This document shows positions 8,836-23,800 of a stretch of DNA of 64,000 nucleotides, piece by piece; the stretch's first letter is position 1; each line of letters opens with the position of its first letter. The notes below the pieces were generated by a model that was not told the origin of the DNA, did not search any database, and worked only from the letters and a program-made list of their open reading frames with translations. The stretch comes from Aphrocallistes beatrix (taxonomy: Eukaryota; Porifera; Hexactinellida; Sceptrulophora; Aphrocallistidae), in NCBI GenBank assembly GCA_963281255.1, contig OY725499.1, positions 496,001 to 560,000 on the forward strand, given 5' to 3'. The position numbers and the translations under genes were made by a program.

Positions 8836-11800
8836 CTATTTATGATATCCAATGATGCCATGTTCTGCCTTGCCTTTATTCTGTACCATCAGCAGCTTCC
8901 TCGTTACCTGGTTGGAGCTAGCAGCTTTGTCATCGGATTGAGTTCTCTGTTTAACGAACTCTTCATCCTCCATATTCTCCGTGTAGTTGTATGCGTATTT
9001 CGTTAGACCGTCTATGATGTCATTATGCACTGCTATCTGATTCTGAATGTCTTCGACTGATTTCTTATCTGCCAACTGTAAAGAAAGATTATAATTTGAG
9101 TTTATACATGGAAAAACATTCTAAAGCAAGATTTTTAAGCCATGATCCGTCATAGAAATTTCTACATTCTGTCTACCCCTCCCAATAATCGTAATACAAC
9201 ATTTCACACCCGTAGACAGTGGATCACATATGATACACGAATATACGTCCTGTATAATATAATTAAAGATATAAAACTGAACTTGTTGTAATAGCGCTAA
9301 TACATTTCCAGACATGCCTACCGTTTTTCACTCTTCTATTGTGCTAATTTTGACGAGTGTCCCGTTTTTAAATGAAATTTCCCCATTATGTCAACTTTTT
9401 TGGATCACGTGTATAATCTTTTTCCATTTCGTCCCGCCATTCCCGCGAAATTCAACACCGCGTCACGCTTTTATTATGGCTCGCTTTTATTCGCTGTTTG
9501 CGTGTATGCATTTCCTAATTTTTTTATTACGATACGCCATTGGTTCTATTAGCATATACCCACCCTCAGATCTTAAGCAAGTTTTTACAAATGTTAATTT
9601 ATTTCGTTAGCTTATTAGCAAGCAATTTTGTACTAAATACAGTCAATTTTTTTTAATGAAGTGACTCACTACTAATTTTCCTCCGTAGAGGATTAAATAT
9701 ACAGTCGACTCCGCTTAATAGGGTCACATCGATCAGTGGACATTTTGGCCCGATTAAGCGGAGAACCCTATTTACCGAAAATATTTTGTATTAGCTTCTA
9801 TGTATGAGAGTTATTCTGGTCCTGCCAAAAGTGACCCTATTAAGCGGAGTCGACTGTATATACATATTATCCGGAGTTTCTTATTAACGAGGTTCTATTG
9901 TATTTCCTATAAATTTTGCATTCGAGTCAATCACTTTATATTCAAATAAAACTAAAACTTACTTCCTGCAAACGCTTGTGCTCATTTTCAATCTCTAAAT
10001 CCAGCTTAGTTCTGAGATATTGAGGCACTTGCTCTGGATCCATAGACTTGAGTCTACCCTCAGTGATCGCTTCCAACTCTTTGTCATACTCTCCGGACAT
10101 CGCCGTGGGCTGTACTACACTGCTCTGGACGTCTTTACCTGTTGAAGATCGAATTAATACAGTCGACTCCGCTTAATAGGGTTACTATTTAATGGGTCAC
10201 TTTTGGCAGGACCGGAATAGCTCTCATACATAGAAGCTAATACAAAATATTTTCGGCTAATAGGGTTCTCATGTCCGACCGATGTGACCCTATTAAGCGG
10301 AGTCGACTGCATTAAAATGACAAAATTCGCTTAACCGTAGAATGCCCAGAGGGGACACAGTGTCCCCAATATCTCGGATGTCTCCCAGCCATTTACTACG
10401 CAATAGAATTACACAGTCAACTCCGCTTAATCGGGACAACCGCTTAATTGTGACAAGTCTCCAGACGGAATAGTTCCCAAACATAAAAGTTAATATTAAA
10501 TTTGAAACTCTGCTTAATCGGGACAAAATATCCGGGACCAAAGTGTCCCGTTTAAGCTGAGTCACCCGTATAAGGAGTGAAAAAAAGCTGGACATAATGG
10601 GGAAATTTCGTGTAAAACTCGTGAAAGTTAGTTCAATAGAAGAGTGAAAAAAAGCTTTTTTTTCTGGTGACTAATAGCTACCACGCTCAGGAATTTGGTG
10701 GCCTATCGTTTAAACTTTGGTGGCTATCAAACTACCAGATTTGTCGAGCACTGATGTCTACTTGCCTTTGAACCAAATCCTAGCTCCACTCCACCTATCA
10801 TGCACTAAAACAGCTTTCTTATTAATTTCAATTCTTATTTGTTTGATAACTAAATTAAATGTCCTGTGTCCTCAAACGAAATCTCGAATAATTCTGATGT
10901 CAACCTTTATTAAAAGCTTTTCATAGAATTCATTTGCGGCTTCATAAAATTAGATATTCAAATGAACTCATTCGTAATTATTAATCAAATTTAATCTTTT
11001 GTCTTGTGTGTTGAATTGGAAGTTCAACCGAATCCGTGTTAAATTTCGCTATATGCAGATTCCTAGTATAAATTCACTTATTGTAAGTTCATAGATTCGA
11101 TAAATTCCTCTGTTTGACATACTTTTATTCAAACCTTATTGTAGTAGTCATTCTTTATAAAAATTTACATCTACAATACACCTTAGTTAATCCTAACATG
11201 AAAATACAATATTATTCGCCTCTTCGTTTTCAATCGAAGTTAATAATCTTTTATTTTTCGAAGAGATTGATAAACCTCGTTAAAAAGCAATCATAACGAA
11301 ATAATAACCGTAATATTCTGACATTACAAATTTATTATATTTAAATCCTTATTGAATTAGTGTTAAATTCACTAATCCGAACGATTTTTTCAATCTTCGG
11401 TACAGAAATGTTCAGATTAACGAGAATGTACTGTAAGTTAATACTGTAACTTAATTAAGGTTTCGTAAATCAGAAGTTATGATTGCTAAAACTTCTATTC
11501 AAAATAAACAAGATTATTAATCGGAAATAAAACTTGTTTCGTTATTCATACATACGACGTAAACTATTAAAGAATTTAACATTTTTTCGATATTTAGTGT
11601 TAGTTTAGTAGCATTTAGAAATTGGAGAATGACTGAGGTGGAAGCACAACTCAATTTCGAGATGTCTTCAGAGAGTGAATACACAGAAGACGTTGCCAAG
11701 TATTATGAGGTAGTTAATTAACGAAATATTTAGAGTAAAGGCCTCTCGGTTTCGATTTTTTATTTTGGTTCACTAATTATTAAAATGCTCCGCTATTCAA

Positions 11801-14800
11801 TTTAGATTTTTTCTGCATAATATTTTCACTGAACAACAAGTCAAGAGATACAGTCGACTCCGCTTAATAGGGTCACATCGTTCAGAGGAGATTTTGGCCC
11901 GATTAAGCGGAGAGACCTATTAACCGAAAATATTTTTTATTAGCTTTTATGTGTGAGAGCTATTCCGGTCCTGCCAAAAGTGATTAAGCGGGGGACCCGG
12001 TTAAACAATGACCCTATTAAGCGGAGTCGACTGTAACTGTATGAGAATTGGACAGCGCTGGTCTAGGCTATGAAAATATTGGGACACAATTTTATCACAT
12101 AATCTGTAAAAAAAATTCTTAAAAATATCTATTTTTGCCACACATAATTGGATGTAATCTTATTCTGGCACAATTCAATTGTCTTTTTGGGTTGCATTAC
12201 TTTGGCAACTATTGGAATTAATTGAATTTATTTGCCAAAATAATGCGATTTCAGTTTTTTTTTCCAAAATTATAGTACATCCCACAATAATTTATGCAGT
12301 TTCTAGCAAAATTTCTCATCTGATAATCAGCTTTTTAATAAATTTCCCACTTAGTTATTGTCTGAGCTACAGCAGTACAAGCGTCTCGTATCAGAAAAGA
12401 GCAAGCAGAATCATTTCCTAAACAAATGGGTCCAGGAGCTTGATAACAAAATCGGTCTGTTAGTCAATCACAGAATTTCTCTTGAAGAATTGACTAACAT
12501 TTGCAGCAAGCAGAAAGAGATGCCAGAGTCAGTTCGAGCGGATCAACAGCATCAGCTGTTCAGTAATCTGTTCTATCTCCTGCAAACCTGTCCCAGGTAT
12601 ATATCAGTTTGAATTTTTAATTTCTTGAAATTGCAAGCCAACTACGGTTGCTATTATGAAGTTTCAGGGTGCAAAAAATGATACTATAAAACCATAGGCG
12701 CCAAATGTGGGTACCTGGGGGGGGGGGGGCGTGATGCCGGGCAGTGGAGCAGACTAAACCCCAAAATTATGTTAATTGAGTCTAGATATATATCCCAATC
12801 ACATTTTTATTCCACTACAGTCCGATATTTTCTTTTCCCTAGGTGACAACAATAGCTGTAGATCGATATTTGAGCGTCTAAGATAAAAACTTTTCAGGGG
12901 GGCAAGCCCCCAGACCTCCCTTACCGTCGCTCGCTCTTGGTCCCCCCCAGGTTTTATTTTATTTCGAAAAACTTGGCGCCTATGTATAAAACCGATGTAA
13001 AACTTTGATCAAAAATGTGGAATTTGTATTAGTTAGTATTGAAATTCCACATTTCTGATCAAAGTTCTACATTGGTTTTCTAATCAAAATATTTTCTGAT
13101 CAAAATATATAGTCTCGCAAAAAATATGCTCATAATAATTTTTATGGGTGATCTTGGTGTAAAAATTACACCACGATTTTGGGAGTTACAACGCCATTCA
13201 TATTTTTTCAGCGATAAAGTTCATAATTGTTTGGTGGTTAACACCACGGTTAAGCTGAGTTGGTCTCAATCTTAAAAACCCTTGCTCTTAAGGCTAAGTA
13301 CTTTTCATATATAGGAATCAATAATAAATACATTAGTTAATTGGGAACAATGATTGATCAATATAAAAATTAATTCCCTGTCTAGTCCAGATACTATATC
13401 TCAAATGCCTCCCATTCCCCCTATGTCTGTGACTATCATATATGATAGTAATTTCAATTACAGTAGAACTCGGATAAGACGTACCTCTTCGGGAAGGAAT
13501 TATTAGTACGTAATATCTGTAAGTACGTACTATCCGAGTTTGTACTACATACGTAGAAATCTATATCAGGGTTGGAATTTAACCCGGGTTAAATAGGTTT
13601 TGCCCAGCCCAGTGGGTTAAACCCGGGTAAAACCCGGGTTTAATTAGTTTAACCCGGGTTAAAACGGGTTTTATTCTCCAGAAACGGATTTTCCCAGTTA
13701 TTGTCCTTGTTTTCAAATTCAACGATATGATTAATTATATAAGCGTATTTATTGTAAGAGGTGCATATCAAAATCTAATACACTAATGAAAATCTAAAAC
13801 AAATGAAAAGCAAATCACCAGTCAAACTCCACTGAACCTCTCAATTCCCGATAACAGATTACCAATTTTGCTGGTTCTCTAAGTATAATCTATTTCGAAG
13901 TTTGTTCTGGACTATACTAAAGTTAGAAAATATCCGCTCAATTGAAGCATTTATGCGGCTCACCTTAGACCTTCTACTTTTAGAAAAAAGCTTTGAACAG
14001 GATCACTGGGCCACCAACAAAATTAGCATTATACATGTAGTAACCGCTATGATTAGAGTAGGTAAGATGAACAAACTGCTCTACATAAATAATAGTAGTA
14101 TCCTTTGATTGTTTACTTAATGCACCTCAGATTGTTGTAACTTTTAAGAAATTCCATTGTTCGTACATCAGGTCTTATTAAAAATATCATTACGGAATCT
14201 CAATATAATACTTGCAGAATAAGAATTTTCAATCCAAACAATTGATATCGCTAAAATTAACTTGATTTACAAATACATTAGAATAAAACCCACTTTAACC
14301 CAGTTTAACCCACAAAAGGGGGTTTTGCCCAGCCCGGGTTTAACCCGGGTTAAATCCGGGTTTAACCCGGGGGGTGGGTTAAATTAGCCAACCCTGATCT
14401 ATATTATAGATGGATTTTGGTTCAGAGAAATGAGTACGTACAAACGGAAGAACGTATTATCCGACTACGTACTAACCGTGTTCTACTACTGTAGATTGTT
14501 TTAAAAACCCAATAACAGCCCAATCTCTCTCTATTCTAAAATTTTAATTAACAACCAATTAAGAAGATGTACATATTGTTTGTTGGAGGAACTACATGTA
14601 ATAGACTACTTATTCTTACTAAAACTGGTACAAAATTAACATGCAAACCACCCAAACATGTAAACTTATTACAAAACTCCATTGAAAAGAGGCCTTTTAT
14701 GTTTCCTTCTTCTTTATTTTTCTTTCTTGATCTTATCGATTTCTTTGTACTGATCCTGGTAACGATAAGTGATGATAAAAATGCCCACCACCCAATGGTA

Positions 14801-17800
14801 TAACACGAAATTGAATATATTCCAGGATCTTAGCACGTCGTATACAAGGTGTTGGTAGTCAGAAGTCAGGTTGATAACGAAAATGAGAATTCCTGAGATA
14901 TTCGTTACCATGATATAGAAAACCGTCCATACGAAATCCAATTTAAGGTGGAGAAAAGTATGGAAATTTCCGACGATTTTGTCAAAAACCGCGATTTGCA
15001 CAAGAAACAATGCATAGGCGCTACCAATTGCTAATATGACGTCACTATCGAACCCAAAATCTTTAAATCTGAAGCAGTAATATTTCGGATTGTCTGTATT
15101 ACTCGAATTAGTTTGTTCAAGCAAGTCGGCGTAACTGTTATTACTCGGCTCGCAAGGAAAGTAAGAAAAACTAAATTTATTCAGAGCAATGAAGCAGTCG
15201 TAGCGTGGAAGGCATTCGGACGATTCCAATTCTTCAATCACAGTCTCATCGATAAATTGTGCAAATGAGAATAACGCTGCAATGCAAATACACACCCACA
15301 AGGCCCAAGTACTGTAGTGTGGCTCCAACCATTTTCTTGTTGAAAAACAAACATTTTTTTTGTCCTTGAGATCCCATTTAAATTGATTTTGAATCTTCCA
15401 GTATTGATACTCGACATTTAATTTCACATCTTCGTACACTTTATCATTCTCAGAGATTTCATGCGGGTAATCTGGTTCTATCCCAGCATCCGGGTTTGAT
15501 TCAACTAATATTTTATTATGCAATGACACAGAGTTGAATAATTTCGGTATGACATTTCGCAATGACAATCTTTCATTCGTATAAAACGCTGATACAACCA
15601 TTCCGATGGTAATGCTACAAAAGAGGAGAATAGGCGCTACGAATCCGCTGATAAAATCCACCGCGATATAAACGTAACCAAACCTGAATTGACGATTGCT
15701 ATGGAAGAGTGAGATGAACAAAGCCCATGCAAATGCAGTCAAACTGAGGAAAAAGAGAGTTAGGAATAAATAAGTCCCTATGACACTTCCAAAGGTGTAA
15801 TCCCTGAATTCATGAATATCGAATGTCTTCTCCAAACAAAACATCTCCTGCACAGTGATTTTTTTACGTTCACCCTTACTTACAATTTTACCTTTTTTTT
15901 TTAAATCGTCAGAAATTCCTTCGTTGCTTTCTTCATCCTTCTTTTTATCCACTTCATCTGCTACTTCTTTAAGCGCGTTTTTAGCCACATTCGAAACCAA
16001 AGATGCTAGCTTATTAGAATGGTTAGCATCAGCTTGGATCGATCGTAGCATAACCAAGGTTAAAACGGTCAGAAAAAGTGTCACAATGAACACGAATCCT
16101 GTTGCCCCGCACGCATAAGTAAAGTACAAGTCATCACCAGCTCTCGCACGTACGTAGGCGGTGACCAATAATCCCACGTACCCCAGGAGACAGAGTGCTG
16201 TGATTATTGATAAGACTAGCATAAAAGCGGTTCTTTTTCTTGCTTTTTCGTCATTTTTTTCTTGCTTATTTTTGTCTTCTGTATCTTTTTGCGCCATCTG
16301 TTCAGTATTGAGATTTGTTAGTTTTGTAGTATTAAGCTTTACTCTGGTATCGCTTATATATGAAATTTGTCCTGGGTGAATCTTGTGCAAATATCGTTAG
16401 CATATTTTATGCTCAAATATGCTAATGGAATAGTCTTGATTTGTTTGAAGAACTTTGTTGTTTGATAACCTTCATATGAAATCGCGATGTGAACATTTAA
16501 TTATGTATGTTGTACAGTTGACTCCGCTTAATAGGGTCACTGTTTAATTGGATCAACCGCTTAATCGGGCCACTTTTGGTAGGACCGGAATAGCTCTCAC
16601 ACATAGAAGCTAATACAAAATATTTCCGGTTAATAGGGTTCTCCGCTTTATCGAGGCAAAATGTCCTCTGACCGATGTGACCCTATTGAGCGTTGTCGAC
16701 TGTACTGAATAATCGCCCCCCATTGGGGTTCAGAATACTTTTGCAGGCCAGATATAGTGTAGTAGTGTCAGTGGAGTCTCATAATTACGACACATTGGGG
16801 ACATGGTTTTTGTCCGTTGTAGAGGGGTTGTCCTCTTTTCGGAGTATCAATTTTGGGAGACTCCACTACACTGTATATACAGAATGATGGCTTAACGTAT
16901 ATTTATCTTTGGTTTCGCACTATAAGTAATATCATGTAACGCGTAAGATACTAGTTTAACTAGAAGCAGTCTTAGCCATCTGGCGCACCGAAATTTAGCA
17001 AAGCGCGCCTGTATTTCAAGACTATTAAGAATAAAAAAAATGGTTTACGTATTAAAATCAAAATAGAATAGACCATCGTAGAGGTGTAACCAAGGTGGTG
17101 CGTATCACTTTAGAATGGGGCGGCGAAAGGTGAGACTAGGTGGGGCACAGACCCCAGGAGAATCCGAGTGTACCCCACCCACAGTGGGACACACTCAAAT
17201 TCCAAAACAACATAATTTATTGACAAATCTTCAAAAAATGTTCCGTCATCACATCCCCTCTTTGCTACAAGACGAAGACTATCCAAAATCCACGTAAAAA
17301 GACAACAGCTATCAAAAAAACAATATTTTCACGAAATGTGTGTCCCAGTGGTGCCGAGCTAGCACCGCTACTGGTGTGGGTTATTGCAAATCATACAGTC
17401 AGGGTCGCTTAATCTGAACATTCGTTTATTATGAACTAACCTCCTGGTCTCAATTTCATATTTAGATAGGATTTGTATTGAACCAAGTTCGCTTAATATG
17501 AACTGAAGTATGTCTATTATAAACAGATTTTCTGGTCCCCTGGTGGTTCACAATAAGCGACCCTGACTGTATTGCGATACAAATCATGAGAATTGGAGGG
17601 TAAGATACACCACCACAAGTTAAGTCTTAGCGAAGCCGCTCGTGAACCCCCAAACGACTTTAAAAGTCAAAGCAAAATTATTATGTATGAATCAACATAT
17701 GGAATTTGTGGACAGGATTCTCCCAGGATTCTTTGAAAGTGTATCGGCAGTGGTATAGCCAGGATTTTCTGACGGGGGCACAACATCCAGCTGGGGGTTT

Positions 17801-20800
17801 GGGGAGCACTGTAAGCCCCCAATGGGGTCCAGGGTGCAAATCTGGAACCTGACAACATTTAATTTATAATATACCCAGATTGTCCTGAATTCAAATATGC
17901 CCAGATGGGCCAATACTCCTTAAAGAAGGAAGTCGTATCGACTCGACATGTCTTAACGGGCTGAGGAGAATCCTGTCTGGGAGATTTGTGCAATGTTGAG
18001 GTCAAAATCAACGGACATATTTGGTTCGCATATTTTATGAATTTGCTAATTATCATGTAGATATGGTGTACCTTGTACAATTGCGATTCACAGCAGACTT
18101 TTGCTAATTCTGCTTGTTATCACACAATAGTGTAGTTTCCAGGTAAATGAGGAGACTTAATAATTTAGTAGTTAAGCATTCCTCTTTTAATTGGAAATAT
18201 CATTTTTGTCGATAACGTATGCGAACTATTTCCTAAAATCATTATCAAGTCGATATGGGACGCCTGTGCAATTATTAATCACAGACTTTTGCTAATTCTG
18301 TTTATTTTTACAATATAGTGTTATTTCATAGTAAGTGAATCAAAAATATGTCAATTTTCTATCTATTTACAGAGTTTGTATTCAATTGTCTGGAAATCAC
18401 GTATTTGTCCATTCTTTTAAACGGCTATTAATAATCCTATACATATACTACGTACTAACCGAGTTTGTACTACAGTAATCCCTCGATTATCCGAACACCT
18501 TAGGAAAATATTCCCGGATAAGTGTTCGGATAAGTGAAATAAAGATAGTACAACCTCGATTATCCGAATATTTACCTCCAAATAAAAGATAAATTAAGTG
18601 AAAATAATTGCTCATTAGAGAAAAAGTAAACAGCTGTAGATCCATATGTGAACATATAAGATATAAAAATGTTCCTGGGAGGGGGGGAGGGGGCAAACCC
18701 CCCTCAGATTCCCCCTTAAGGACGCTCGCTACGGTCGCTTTTTGTCAACCTAAAAAATATATTTTAAAAATCTGGCCCCCCTCCGAAGTCCATGGCCGCA
18801 TGTGCCACACCCACGCTACGCCTCTGTAAATCTCTGTTTTGAAAGCGATATATCTTCCAAATAATGGAATACATTGGGCATTCAAATCAATATGTTTAAT
18901 ATGGACTTGGACTTGTATTCTAAATTTTATGCTCCAATAGAATCTGCGAATAGATACATAATCCATCCACTCCAAATAATCACGTAAACCCCCCAATGGG
19001 GGTGCAAATCTCCTGGAACTTGACAACATTTAATTTATAATATACCCAGATTGTCCTGAATTCTAATATACCCAGATTGTCCTGAATTCTAATATACCCA
19101 GATTGTCCTGAATTCTAATATGCCCAGATGGGCCAATACTCCTTAAAAAAGGAAGTCGTATCGACTCGACATATCTTAACGGGCTGAGGAGAATCATGTG
19201 TGGAAGATCTGTGCAATGTTGAGGTCAAAATCAACGGAAACATATTTGGTTCGCATATTTTATGAATTTGCTAATTATCAAGTAGATATGGTGTACCTTG
19301 TACAATTGCGATTCACAGCAGACTTTTGCTAATTCTGCTTGTTATCACACAATAGTGTAGTTTCCAGGTAAATGAGGAGACTTAATAATTTAGTAGTTAA
19401 GCATTCCTCTTTTAATTGGAAATATCATTTGTTCGATAACGTATGCGAACTATTTCCTAAAATCATTATCAAGTCGATATGGGACGGCTGTGCAATTATG
19501 AATCACAGACTTTTGCTGATTCTGCTTAGTTTTACAATATAGTGTTATTTTCATAGTAAGTGGATCAAAAATATGTCTACTCTACATCAGTGTTGTCCAA
19601 AGAGCGCGAAATATCGCAATGAGGCTCGAATTTTTATCTATTTTACAGAGTTTATATTCAATTATCTGGAAATCACGTATTTGTCCAATTTTTTAAACGG
19701 ATATTAATCACCATCTGATACATTATTAATTTGAACACTGTGCCAGTAAAATGTTCCTGCGGGGGGCAAGACCCCAAACTCCTCCTTAAGGACGGTCGCT
19801 TTTTGTCAACCTAAAATATAATTTTTTAAAATATTTTCCCCCTCTTGAGAAATCTCTAGCTACGCCCCTGCGTATACAGAGGCGTAGCCAACTGAATTTT
19901 ATAGCAAGGTTGTGGCTAACGTGCGGAAGGGGGAGCACAAAATTATTGGGTTGAGGCCTTAGACGTATGTGCCGCATCCTCGCTACGCCTCTATACATAT
20001 ATGTTTTGAAAGCGATATACAGTCGATTCCGCTTAATAGGGTCACTGTTTAATCGGGTCAACCGCTTAATCGGGCCACTTTGGCAGGACCAGAATAACTC
20101 TTACACATAAAAGCTAATACAAAATATTTTCGGTTAATAGGGTTCTCCGCTTAATTGGGGCAAAATGTCCTCTGACCAATGTTACCCAATTAAGCGGAGT
20201 CGACTGTATCTTCCAAATTACATTGGACAATCAAATAAATATGTTTAATGTGTACTTGTATTTTTAAATTTTCTACACAGCCTAAAATTTTATGCTCCAA
20301 TAGAATCTGCGAATAGATACATAATCCATCCACTCCATATGATCACGTCAACCAGGGTTTCATCCAGCTTTCCAATGTTATACGCCTAAATGGACGCCAC
20401 CATTTTTCTACGCGCCTAGACTCACTTTTATATAGCATTTTTATATATGTTTTATGCTGCACGCCTAAGTAGGCGTATGCCCCGCGCCTAGCCTCAAAAA
20501 ATCATACGCCTAACTATGATCCATGGGATCAAATACTCGCCTCTAGGCGCGCTCAGTACGCCTAGATGAAAGCCTGACGTCAACCTAAACAACCATATTA
20601 TTGCAATCATTAGCATATTTGCATGCAATTATATGCTAATGTTAAGATCGCATCAAGAGTAGACTCAATCAACTTGCTTATAAATAAGAATTACAGTGAA
20701 ATACATTGTAATAATGATCCCAGTTATTAAAGCAAAGCTTGACCCAGTTAAGACAAGGGTGTATGACTTTCATTACGATGCGACCCACATTTTCATGTCA

Positions 20801-23800
20801 ATATTTTCGTGTCTCTGTCTCATGATTCACGCTGGGTTACTTATTGCTGCATACTTTCGCGCAAGATCAGGAGATGATCTGTACTTTACCTATGCAGTGG
20901 CTGGGACGCTTTTCGTACTAGTGATGGGGTTAGTTATGGCTACAACTGTTGAGGTGTTCCTACAAGCTATCAAGGTCAAGTACGATAAAAAAGGTGCCCA
21001 AGAATTAGGATTACTACCCAAAAAGCCCAAATTAATTCGCATTGAAGACAAGTTTGATGTTGAACATACGTTCAGAGACCTTGAAAAGTTTAGCTCCACC
21101 ACACCACTCTCCTTTTTCGGTATCTACCTGTTCATAACTCTGTTTTTCCTCAGTTTAAATGGATTTGTTTGGTCTTTATTCGTATCACTTTATCATCATA
21201 ATCGTGAATTCAGATTCGGATATGTGTACATTGTCGTGGATCTTTTGAGTGGATTCGTAGCTCCTGTACTTTTCCTTTCGAGCGTGACAATATCAATGAT
21301 ATTACTGTCATATTATACAGGAAATAAATTATCGATTCGGAATGTCTTACCACGATTCTTCTATTCCGTAAAACTTGAACACAGAATATTACAGCATAAA
21401 AACCCTGGTGTTCATTTCGAGAGAAGTTCCAGTTATGAAGTGCTTAGAAAAAATGATAACGATCCAGAAAAATTTATAACGATCCATGAAAATTTAGAAA
21501 TAAACGAAGCGGAGCCAGCAAAGGATATTCCAATGGAAAAACATCAAACATCACCCACAAAGAGAATCACAGACACATCTGATGAAATAGGGCTAGCTGA
21601 TCCTCCAGACCAAAGTAGTGAGAATCCAGATCTTAGTGGCATTACAGACCCTCCAGACCAAATTAATGGAGATTCAAATAGTATGAGTGAGGACGATTTG
21701 GTAGACGAAGATGCGCATTTGAAAGTGGAATACGCTTATTGGGAAGTGTTAGATAAGTTTAAGTGGGATTTAAAGGAGAAGAAGAATTGGTACAAATGGT
21801 TAGAGCCTCATTACAGTACTTGGGCCTTTTGGATCATTATTTGCATTTCCTCTTTGGTTGCATTCGCACAGTTCATTGATTCGACGATAGTAGAAGAAAT
21901 GGTCTCTTCTACCTGTCCCGATAACTTTGATTGTTTCATCACTAAGAACAGTTTCAATTTTGAATACTTCCCTTGCGATTCAGGCAATGTCACTGACGAA
22001 ATTTCCATAAATGACGAACTTCCGGTCGATTTTACACTCTACTGTTTCAGGTTCAAAAATTTCGGGTTCGATAGTGACGTCATATTAGCCGTAGGGAATG
22101 CTTATGCGTTGTATTTAATTCAAATCGCGATTTTCGACAAGATTGTAGGCAACTATTACACATCCGTTCACTTCAAAATAGACAGTTTCTGGACTGGAAG
22201 CTATCTGATCGGACCGGCTAGTGCCATTGTCTTAGTCTTCAGAAACGCTCTTTTTGGAAACTATCAAAACCTCTTCTATGACGTATTGCGCAACTGGAAT
22301 ATATTCAATCTCCTCTTCTACCATGTGATAGTGGGGATATTCATTGTTACATATCGCTGGCAGGAACAATGGTTGGAACTGGACAAGGCATCAAAAAAGA
22401 AACAATAGTAACTGTGTACCATTTATTTAATAGAGTGGGTATTTGTAGATAAGTATTTTGTATTATATGTTGTGGGGATTAATAGGTGTGTTATTAACTG
22501 TTTTCAATGTTTCTGTTCATTAAATCAAATTAGAGTAGAAGTCTTCCTAACTCATTTTGAGCGGGGGCCAATAAACTATAAATAGAATGGATCCCAATAT
22601 TATTTTTTTGGACAAAGTTTGTTGGAAATCAAATAGAGAATTTCTAAAATATTTATGTCCAAAAATACATTTAGGAATAGCAGACAATCGAAAATAAACG
22701 CATATAATTACGACTAAATATGGTCAATGAAAAAATCTGACTTTTTGAGAGAAGTTTTTGCAAAAATAACAAATTTTATAATTAAGAGATGTGTAATAAA
22801 ATATAAAGGAGCGGGTTGGTAACCGATTTAAGGGATCAGTTATTTTTTTATTTCCAACCGGTTAACAAGTTAGAATGTATCCGCTACGTCCATTCTCCCG
22901 TTTTTTATCTATTAACATTTTCAAGGTATTTAGCGACCCTAACACGAGCTGCTTCACTTGAAGAGATAGATGCACTGCTAGAGACAGTGATGTTCTCCCT
23001 GTACGGGAATCAGTATGAAGAGAGGGAGGAACACCTCCTCTTAGCTATGTTCCATCTTGCTCTCACCAGAGAGATACAGAATTCACAGGATTTAGGTATA
23101 CTAAGAATCTCAATTAAAACGAACTCTTGCAAATTTCAGAAATTGAAAATGTCATACTTTCGTGGATTTTAAGAATTTTGAAAGATGGAATATATCGTAT
23201 AATGTTCGAATAATCGCCTCCGTCAAAGCTTAGTTGACTAATTCATTGAAAGATGAAGGAATTATGAATTATTCAAAATCTCAAACTTTAGGCCATTTCT
23301 TGATTCACTCGTTCGGTAATAATATTCATTGAAAACTCTTAAAGCTGAAATATTTATTTTCTTCAGGTGGTAAATTGTGCTAAAATTAATGATCGTCCCC
23401 AGGCTACTATTCGAGTATATACGATATTAAGTTTTAATACAACATTTCCCGTCTGTGAGGTCTTTTTTTATTATCGAAATTTCGAGGAAAATACAACTTT
23501 CTATTAAGGAACTGTACAATATTATAATTCTAGACTTTAAAACTATATCAAAACCAAAGAGTGCCGGGTTTTTTATGACGTAAATTTAAAGAATAAACTC
23601 CATTTAAGATGTAAATGAAGCGTATTTTCTCAGAATTTTGCAATAATTTGACCTGAAAAAAAGTTGTTCCAATGATTTGAAACAACTGTTTCATTTTGGC
23701 AATCTTCAAATCTATAATATTAAAAATGAAATAAGGTTTTTCAAAAATTCAAAATACCTTTATGAGTTTTGGTACATATACTTTATATGATCATTAATAG

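Noticed and set aside
9314-9610. 98-codon plus-strand frame with a hydrophobic look
   Set aside because: It overlaps a decayed CATGCCAAC-family repeat within MED8 intron 2, lacks a family match and has no splice support.
13902-14108. Possible transposase fragment inside the CAGGGTTGG element
   Set aside because: Only 68 codons and no BED, DDE or dimerisation motif.
16298-16390. 31 extra N-terminal codons of the 14714-16297 protein
   Set aside because: The upstream frame begins at TTG, contains the TATA box and has no counterpart in the paralogue; the ATG at 16297 is preferred.
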